Below, piece after piece: positions 13,035 to 17,571 of a DNA stretch of 17,571 nucleotides. The notes under the pieces are model-generated. The model saw only the letters and a list, made by a program, of their open reading frames with translations. It was not told the origin of the DNA and made no database searches. A program made the position numbers and the translations under genes. Each line of letters begins with the position of its first letter. Within the stretch, counting starts at the first letter, position 1. This DNA comes from a bacterium (GTDB lineage: Bacteria; Patescibacteria; ABY1; JAGPKW01). The stretch spans positions 1 through 17,571 of the forward strand of contig JAJXYN010000010.1 of assembly GCA_021780535.1 (NCBI GenBank), given 5' to 3'.

Positions 13035-13784
13035 ATGAACTCATTAATCCCATTTTTATCTATTGTCTTATTTATAATTTTAATATCTATAAAACAAATA
13101 GATCAATACGAAAAAGGTTTAAAATTTACTCTTGGTAAATTTACAAAAATAATGCAACCGGGATGGAGATTGGTATTCCCTATTTTTCAAAGTTATAAAA
13201 AGGTAGATATTAGAACAAAAGCTGTTGACGTACCAGATCAAGAAGGAATAACAAAAGATAATATATCAGTAAGAATTAATGCCGTAATATATTACAAAAT
13301 TGTAGATGCAGAAAAAGCAATATTAGCAGTAGAAGATTTTTATTATGCTGTGTCACAACTTGCCCAAACAACAATGAGAAATGTAGTAGGACAAGTAGAA
13401 TTAGATCAGTTACTATCAAGCAGAGAAGAAATATCAAAGAAAATAAAAGAAACCGTAGATAAACAAAGTGATTCTTGGGGGGTAGAAGTAGAATCCGTAG
13501 AATTAAAAGATATAACACTTCCAGAAAATATGAAAAGAATAATAGGAGCACAAGCAGAAGCAGAAAGAGAAAAAAGAGCAGTGATAATAAAATCTGAAGG
13601 AGAATTAGGAGCAGCAACAAATATGTCAAAAGCAGCAGAAATATTATCAAAAACACAAGGAGCATTACATCTTAGAACATTACAAACATTAAACGAAATA
13701 AGTGGTGACCCATCAAGTAAGGTAGTAATAACACTACCGCTTGAAATATTAAGAGCATTCGAAAACATGGCTAGTAAAAAATAA
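13035..13784 (+). CDS. SPFH-domain membrane protein (slipin/stomatin type)
   Basis: 249 residues. An N-terminal membrane anchor (about 3-19) is followed by the SPFH/band 7 domain (about 22-180): QYEKGLKFTLGKF, MQPGWRLVFPIFQ, VDIRTKAVDVPDQEGITKDN and VVGQVELDQLLSSRE are the stomatin signature blocks. AQAEAEREKRAVIIKSEGEL starts the coiled-coil part (about 172-205), and the C-terminus ends in VVITLPLEILRAF. These proteins form oligomeric scaffolds on the membrane and are often paired with an NfeD protein; none is encoded here. The ATG at 13035 has no Shine-Dalgarno site. Hairpins at 12934-12966 and 13783-13816 mark it as a separate unit. Confidence 0.94.
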   Translation: MNSLIPFLSIVLFIILISIKQIDQYEKGLKFTLGKFTKIMQPGWRLVFPIFQSYKKVDIRTKAVDVPDQEGITKDNISVRINAVIYYKIVDAEKAILAVEDFYYAVSQLAQTTMRNVVGQVELDQLLSSREEISKKIKETVDKQSDSWGVEVESVELKDITLPENMKRIIGAQAEAEREKRAVIIKSEGELGAATNMSKAAEILSKTQGALHLRTLQTLNEISGDPSSKVVITLPLEILRAFENMASKK

Positions 13785-13816
13785 AAATTAGGGATTAACT
13801 TCCCTGTTTTTGTTTT
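13783..13816 (+). terminator. Intrinsic terminator of the SPFH gene
   Basis: AGGGA (13790-13794) pairs with TCCCT (13801-13805) inside A-rich and T-rich flanks; a GTTTTTGTTTT tail follows. Confidence 0.8.
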
Positions 13817-13850
13817 AAGATTATTAATGTACAATTAAATTATAATATAA

Positions 13851-13945
13851 ATAAATCAAATGTAATGATTTTTGAACATTATGAAGCTCCTTTGATATCT
13901 TAATCGGTGCGAAATACCGAGAAAAAATCATTATGTTTGATTTAT
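13851..13945 (+). ncRNA. Structured repeat element, copy A
   Basis: A 23-bp helix pairs 13851-13873 with 13923-13945; its only non-Watson-Crick pairs are T/G and G/T at 13861-13862 with 13934-13935. These are G-U wobbles on the plus strand but A/C mismatches on the minus strand, so the plus strand is probably the RNA. The 49-nt apical part carries AGCTCC, TTTGATATCTTAAT, GCGAAA and ACC, shared with copy B. GCTCC and GGTGC can pair (4 of 5) to present TTTGATATCTTAAT as a loop. TATAAT at 13841-13846 would start transcription at about the foot of the helix. The element ends 17 nt before the DUF721 gene. No known RNA family recognised. Confidence 0.65.
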
Positions 13946-13962
13946 AAAAATACTTAATAAAG

Positions 13963-14265
13963 ATGAATAACATTTCTGATATACTCTCAAAATATAAGCC
14001 AACCTCAGAAATAGGAATGAAAATTTCTAAAGAACTTTTTTTTATAGAATTAAATAAAAAATTAGAAATAATATTCAAACCACAAGAATTACAATATATA
14101 AAACCAGGGTTTATAAAAAACGAATATTTAACAATATATTGTAAAAATACAATAATCGCATCAATAATAAAACTAAAAGAAAAAAAAATATTAGAAACAA
14201 TAAATGAATTAAAAAATCCATTTAATATACAAAAAATAGTAACAAAAATAAACGAAAATTTTTAA
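13963..14265 (+). CDS. Small DUF721/DciA-like protein
   Basis: 100 residues, basic, no signal peptide. The middle and C-terminal pattern FIKNEYLTIYCKNTIIASIIKLKEKKILETINEL followed by IQKIVTKI (about 50-95) fits the DUF721 fold, in which a KH-like domain resembles DciA, the helicase loader used by bacteria that lack DnaC/DnaI. The sequence is short and divergent, so the call rests on pattern and length rather than signature residues. A nucleic-acid or DnaB-binding role is the most likely reading. The ATG at 13963 has no Shine-Dalgarno site; the structured element copy A lies just upstream. The shared bidirectional terminator with hflX follows. Confidence 0.55.
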   Translation: MNNISDILSKYKPTSEIGMKISKELFFIELNKKLEIIFKPQELQYIKPGFIKNEYLTIYCKNTIIASIIKLKEKKILETINELKNPFNIQKIVTKINENF

Positions 14266-14270
14266 AAATA

Positions 14271-14313
14271 AAAAATCGCAATAAAACACCATAATAGTAA
14301 TATTGCGATTTTT
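14271..14313. terminator. Bidirectional terminator (DUF721 gene / hflX)
   Basis: A perfect 13-bp stem AAAAATCGCAATA (14271-14283) / TATTGCGATTTTT (14301-14313) sits between two convergent genes, with T-runs on both sides. Confidence 0.9.
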
Positions 14314-14315
14314 TG

Positions 14316-15488
14316 TTATTCAATTCTACTTTCAATAAATTTAACAAGTTCATCAATTCCAGTCTTTTCTTTAGCAGAAATAAACATAGGATTAAATTCG
14401 GAATACTTTTCTAATATATCTTTTTTTAAAAAATTAAATTCCATTTTAGTTTTAACATTATCAATCTTATTAAAAACAAAAACTATCTCTTGTTTAATTT
14501 TTAACCCCTTAAGAATTTCCATAACAACTCTAATCTTTTTTTCATATTTCTCATCACTAATATCAATAACATGAAGAATTAAATCAGAATAAATAGTTTC
14601 TTCAAGAGTAGATCTAAAAGAATTAATTAAATCTGGTGGCAAATCTTGGATAAAACCAATAGTATCAGAAACCAAACAAACCTTATTTAAATCCGGTAAA
14701 AATAAATTACCAACCCTAGTATCAAGTGTAGCAAATAATTGGTCAGCAATATAAACCTCTTTACCGGTTAACGCTAATAAAGTATGTGACTTACCAGCAT
14801 TAGTATAGCCAACAATAGCAACAGTTTTAAGTCCTTTTTTTGTTCTATTATTCCTCTGAACTTCTTTGTTTTTTTTACATTGAAGAAGTTGTTCCAATAT
14901 TTTTTGTTCCTGTTTTTTAAGATGAAGTCTCATCATTTCAGTATTACTCTTACCTCCACCACGAGTACCAACACCTCCACCCTGCTTTGAAAGCATATTG
15001 CCCATACCATAAATTCTAGGGCCCATGTGGTTCAATTTTGCAAGTTCAATTTCAAGATTAGCTTCAGAAGTAGAAGCATGTTTTTCAAAAATTTTTAGAA
15101 TCAAATCAACCCTATCCCAAATATCAATTTTTTTATTTCTAGAAATTCTAGCAAGATAATCAATATCCCCAGCTTCATGTTTTTCAATATAAGTCGCTTT
15201 ATAATCTTCAAACATTTCTTGAAGATTCCAAATTTGAGCAGGTTTCATAGCATTGTTGATAATAATAAAATCAACATCTTTTTCAAGTGCTTCTTTAAAT
15301 AAAGTCTCAGCTTTTCCAGGACCAATATAAGTACGATAATTAGTAGTATGACGTTTTTGATAAGTAGAAATAACTTCAAAATTACCATAAGTAGAAATCA
15401 AACTTTGAAGTTCTTCCAAACGAGAAGCAAAATCAGCTTTACGAATCCTAGGCATTAAAACATCAACAAGAATAACTCTATTGCTCAT
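14316..15488 (-). CDS. hflX: HflX-type ribosome-associated GTPase (divergent)
   Basis: HflX splits stalled ribosomes under stress. I use the ATG at 15488 (390 residues); the longer reading starts at TTG. The N-terminal HflX domain has TYIGPGKAETL (about 53-63) and the linker helices ILKIFEKHASTSEANLEIELAKL. The GTPase domain has G1 GYTNAGKS (227-234), G3 DTIGF (275-279), G4 NKID (340-343) and G5 SAK (371-373). Some usually constant pieces differ: the linker GTRGPGE is GTRGGGK here, the P-loop is followed by HTLLA rather than TLFN, and switch I reads FATLDTRVG rather than ATLDPTTR. An insertion (EAGDIDYLARISRNKK, about 105-120) precedes the DRVDLIL block. No Shine-Dalgarno site is present. Confidence 0.92.
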   Translation of the reverse strand: MSNRVILVDVLMPRIRKADFASRLEELQSLISTYGNFEVISTYQKRHTTNYRTYIGPGKAETLFKEALEKDVDFIIINNAMKPAQIWNLQEMFEDYKATYIEKHEAGDIDYLARISRNKKIDIWDRVDLILKIFEKHASTSEANLEIELAKLNHMGPRIYGMGNMLSKQGGGVGTRGGGKSNTEMMRLHLKKQEQKILEQLLQCKKNKEVQRNNRTKKGLKTVAIVGYTNAGKSHTLLALTGKEVYIADQLFATLDTRVGNLFLPDLNKVCLVSDTIGFIQDLPPDLINSFRSTLEETIYSDLILHVIDISDEKYEKKIRVVMEILKGLKIKQEIVFVFNKIDNVKTKMEFNFLKKDILEKYSEFNPMFISAKEKTGIDELVKFIESRIE

Positions 15489-15622
15489 AAAAAACAAATT
15501 AATTTATAAAATAATCATTCAAACGTAAACTTATAATTTTATTATATACATTTCATTAATTAATTTTTAAATAATAAACTTAATATATCACAAATAAATA
15601 CAAAATTTAAATAGCGTAATTA
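15489..15622 (-). other. A+T-rich leader region of hflX
   Basis: No gene. On the minus strand TATAAT motifs occur but none has a credible -35, so the hflX promoter is not placed. Confidence 0.3.
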
Positions 15623-15715
15623 AAATAAAGCAATAATATTTTCGTTCATTTGTGAGCTCTTTTGATATCTTAATTGAGCGAAACACCATGAAAAGAAAAT
15701 ATTATTGCTTTATTT
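15623..15715 (+). ncRNA. Structured repeat element, copy B
   Basis: A perfect 21-bp helix pairs 15623-15643 with 15695-15715; its sequence is unrelated to the helix of copy A. The 51-nt apical part shares AGCTC, TTTGATATCTTAAT, GCGAAA and ACC with copy A in the same order and spacing. GCTC (15655-15658 region) can pair with GAGC to close the same loop. It lies between the terminator of the SpoIID-type gene and the start of hflX, both on the minus strand, so it is not part of an evident plus-strand mRNA. It is either an independent RNA gene or a DNA-level repeat. Confidence 0.65.
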
Positions 15716-15735
15716 CCAATAGATATTGTTTTATA

Positions 15736-15768
15736 CAAAAAAAGTGGCTTTAGCAAACCACTCTTTTT
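15736..15768 (-). terminator. Intrinsic terminator of the SpoIID-type gene
   Basis: AGTGG (15743-15747) pairs with CCACT (15758-15762), extended by A/T flanks with one bulge; on the minus strand a run of seven T follows. Confidence 0.85.
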
Positions 15769-15790
15769 AAGTAGAACATTTTATTTATTT

Positions 15791-17571
15791 TTAATATAAT
15801 TTTTCAATTTGAGTTCCAGTGTAATAATAAGTTAAAACCTTTACAAAATCAGCATTATCATAAGCAATCATTCTTATAGCACCTACTTGCGACATACCAA
15901 CACCATGACCAAATCTTGTATCGTTTTTAGTATATTTATCTACAACAGCTTGTAAATAAGGCAAATCAGTACCACCCCAAACCTGAGACACAGTTCTTGT
16001 CATACCACCAGCATTAGCACTATAAAAAGCTTCAATAATTTTATCATTATAAGTAATGTACATACCTTTAGTTTCATCAACAGCCCTAACAACATTAGGT
16101 TGATTTAACTCTCTACCATAACCATAGTAAACTTGGTCAGCAGTAGTTGAGAAAACATCAAAGTATTGAGCAGCATTCTTACCATTATTTAAATAGTGAT
16201 ACGTAGCATAAGTTCTAGCAGTTACAGCCATAACTTTCAAATATTCATATGAAGAAGAATTTGAAGCTTCACCAATACCTTTAAGATAATCTTCTATATC
16301 TAATTCATTAATAATCCAAGCATGATCATAAGTAGAATTATATCTAAGCTCTAAATTTCCTATAAATGTATTATAATTAACACCATAAGGAGATTGAACC
16401 ATGTTAACTATAGTAAATACACCATTATTAACATTTTGTAATTTCAAATAATTAAGAGTTTCTTTTATTACTATATTATTTTTTACAACAGAATAAATCT
16501 TTGTAGTATTATCATAATTTATAACAACTTGTTCGCCAGAAGCAACTTGAAGTATAAGATTATTACTACCATCAACTATATTATAACCTTGGGTATTGCT
16601 TATAGTAGCTGGTAATACATTATAACTAAGACCAACTCTAATTTTAAATTCCCCTTGAATATATGGATGATTTAAATATTGAACAACAGTACCAGAAGAA
16701 GTAGTAACAGATGATGAATTAGTTGGTATATTAGACGTTGAATTATTAACAACAGTAGGGTTTGTATCATTATTAAGTAAAGTACAATCAACAGAAGCAC
16801 ACACAACAGTACCACCATTAGGAACAACATTAGTAGCTGGATGATCAAAATCAGATTTTAAAGCAATCAAAGAATTTGAATATTTTTTACCACCAAAATC
16901 TATATTTCCAAGACCAGAATTTTTAACATTTAATTTATCTTTTGAGTCAAAATATATCAAACCATTTTTACTTACAGTATATGTCTTTGTTACTTGATTA
17001 AAGAATATATTAATTTTTTCACCAGACTTTACTGTCAAAATAACATTAGAATTAACAGAATCAATTATATCAAAACTTTTATCAGAGACTATATATGAGA
17101 TATTTTCTAAATTCAATTCTTCATCTTTTGAAGATTGAGCAATAACATCAGAAGTAGAATTATTAGTTGCAACAGTAGAATTAGCCAAACCAAAACTATT
17201 TATAAAAGCTATAGTTTCACTAGTTAAAGTTCCTGAACTTTTCAAATTATATTTATTTTGAAAAGCAGATAAAGCTTTTACAGTAGCTGGGCCAAAAGTA
17301 TTTGTTTCTCTACCAATAGATCCAACACTAGTTTTTGCAACAACAAAGTTATTTTTATTTAAAAATTGTTGTAATTTTTTAATTTCAGGACTTTCATCAT
17401 ATAAATGATATGATTTAGTTAAAATATTATTTGAAACAACAACACTTGTTTTGCTAGTAACTTTGGAAATAGCAGAAACTCCATTAGGCTCAACAGTAAA
17501 ATTTATATAACTTCCAAGAACTTCTTGCCCAACACTTTTCACATACATAACATAAGTATCACTAGAGATCG
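15791..17571 (-). CDS. SpoIID/LytB-domain cell-wall protein (start outside window)
   Basis: The frame stays open to the window end, so the start and any signal peptide lie beyond 17571; 585 residues follow the first visible Met (17548). In order, numbered from that Met: a peptidoglycan-binding domain (about 53-118, IKKLQQFLNKNNF and FGPATVKALSAFQNKYNL), a Ser/Thr/Asn-rich linker, two similar beta-rich modules (about 160-222 and 322-384) separated by a second Ser/Thr/Asn-rich linker, and the SpoIID domain (about 385-585). The last has YLKGIGEAS with the likely catalytic Glu (E427), AVTARTYA, AFYSANAGGMT, VWGG and FGHGVGMSQVGA. SpoIID enzymes are lytic transglycosylases on denuded glycan, and relatives act as amidase enhancers. 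In a non-sporulating lineage this points to wall remodelling at the cell surface. Confidence 0.93.
   Translation of the reverse strand, partial: ISSDTYVMYVKSVGQEVLGSYINFTVEPNGVSAISKVTSKTSVVVSNNILTKSYHLYDESPEIKKLQQFLNKNNFVVAKTSVGSIGRETNTFGPATVKALSAFQNKYNLKSSGTLTSETIAFINSFGLANSTVATNNSTSDVIAQSSKDEELNLENISYIVSDKSFDIIDSVNSNVILTVKSGEKINIFFNQVTKTYTVSKNGLIYFDSKDKLNVKNSGLGNIDFGGKKYSNSLIALKSDFDHPATNVVPNGGTVVCASVDCTLLNNDTNPTVVNNSTSNIPTNSSSVTTSSGTVVQYLNHPYIQGEFKIRVGLSYNVLPATISNTQGYNIVDGSNNLILQVASGEQVVINYDNTTKIYSVVKNNIVIKETLNYLKLQNVNNGVFTIVNMVQSPYGVNYNTFIGNLELRYNSTYDHAWIINELDIEDYLKGIGEASNSSSYEYLKVMAVTARTYATYHYLNNGKNAAQYFDVFSTTADQVYYGYGRELNQPNVVRAVDETKGMYITYNDKIIEAFYSANAGGMTRTVSQVWGGTDLPYLQAVVDKYTKNDTRFGHGVGMSQVGAIRMIAYDNADFVKVLTYYYTGTQIEKLY

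Noticed and set aside
13276..13834. Two overlapping minus-strand frames opposite the SPFH gene
   Set aside because: Low-complexity Leu-rich or Ser/Ile-rich shadows of the SPFH coding sequence.
13874..13922. Hammerhead or other self-cleaving ribozyme core in elements A and B
   Set aside because: GAGC-GAAA recalls the hammerhead, but the CTGATGA box is not present in either copy and no third helix is evident.
13824..14078. Minus-strand frame crossing structured element A
   Set aside because: It overlaps the helix and the DUF721 gene, has no family features, and an SD-like AAAGGAG occurs only in copy A, not in copy B.
1..17571. CRISPR arrays, insertion sequences or prophage genes
   Set aside because: No regularly spaced direct repeats, no transposase or integrase and no structural phage genes were seen.

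Overview
The window looks like a chromosomal segment of a Candidate Phyla Radiation (Patescibacteria) bacterium. It is very A+T-rich, with small, tightly packed genes, heavy AUA codon use, tRNA genes with encoded CCA, bacterial -35/-10 promoters and intrinsic terminators, and a RuBisCO of the archaeal/CPR form II/III type. Nineteen protein genes (two cut by the window ends), four tRNA genes and several structured non-coding elements are supported. The standard genetic code fits: every complete gene ends at TAA except one TGA. The lineage call is inference from gene content and composition; no 16S gene is present.

Layout. 1-210: start of a secreted cysteine-rich protein (minus). 211-1113: protein-free stretch that appears to hold two tandem minus-strand RNA genes, each with its own promoter, terminator and closing helix. 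1114-4007: minus-strand Fe-S block (iscU, iscS, an IscR-like Rrf2 regulator with a good promoter and operator) headed by an orphan OmpR-type response regulator. 4174-4465: tRNA-CAU and tRNA-Gly. 4502-7631: minus-strand run of an MTA/SAH nucleosidase, a membrane protein likely to be an anti-sigma factor, an ECF sigma factor and a membrane acyltransferase. 7755-8393: unknown gene with a strong Shine-Dalgarno (SD) site. 8589-9783: Fur-family regulator plus ZIP metal transporter. 9888-9964: tRNA-Pro. 10076-10564: second unknown gene with a strong SD site. 10720-12183: form II/III RuBisCO. 12288-12374: tRNA-Leu (minus). 12604-12924: RRM/RGG RNA-binding protein with a long structured leader. 13035-13784: SPFH/slipin. 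13963-14265: DUF721/DciA-like protein. 14316-15488: HflX GTPase (minus). 15791-17571: SpoIID/LytB-type cell-wall protein (minus, start outside).

How it works together. The isc block is a minimal Fe-S assembly system under its own cluster-sensing repressor. The Fur/ZIP pair is a self-contained metal uptake unit with an operator over its promoter. The sigma factor and its neighbour form an envelope-signalling pair. RuBisCO in such organisms usually serves AMP/nucleoside salvage, but its partner enzymes are not in this window.

Most notable signals. (1) Two copies of a structured element (13851-13945 and 15623-15715): a nearly identical ~50-nt core sits on 21-23 bp helices of unrelated sequence. 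(2) The tandem RNA genes at 361-962. (3) Only two of the 18 visible starts have an SD site, both AGGAGG on unknown genes with similar leaders; one of these mRNAs can apparently hide its SD with a CCTCCT early in the coding region. (4) Housekeeping promoters follow a very uniform TTGAYT-N17-TANNAT pattern.
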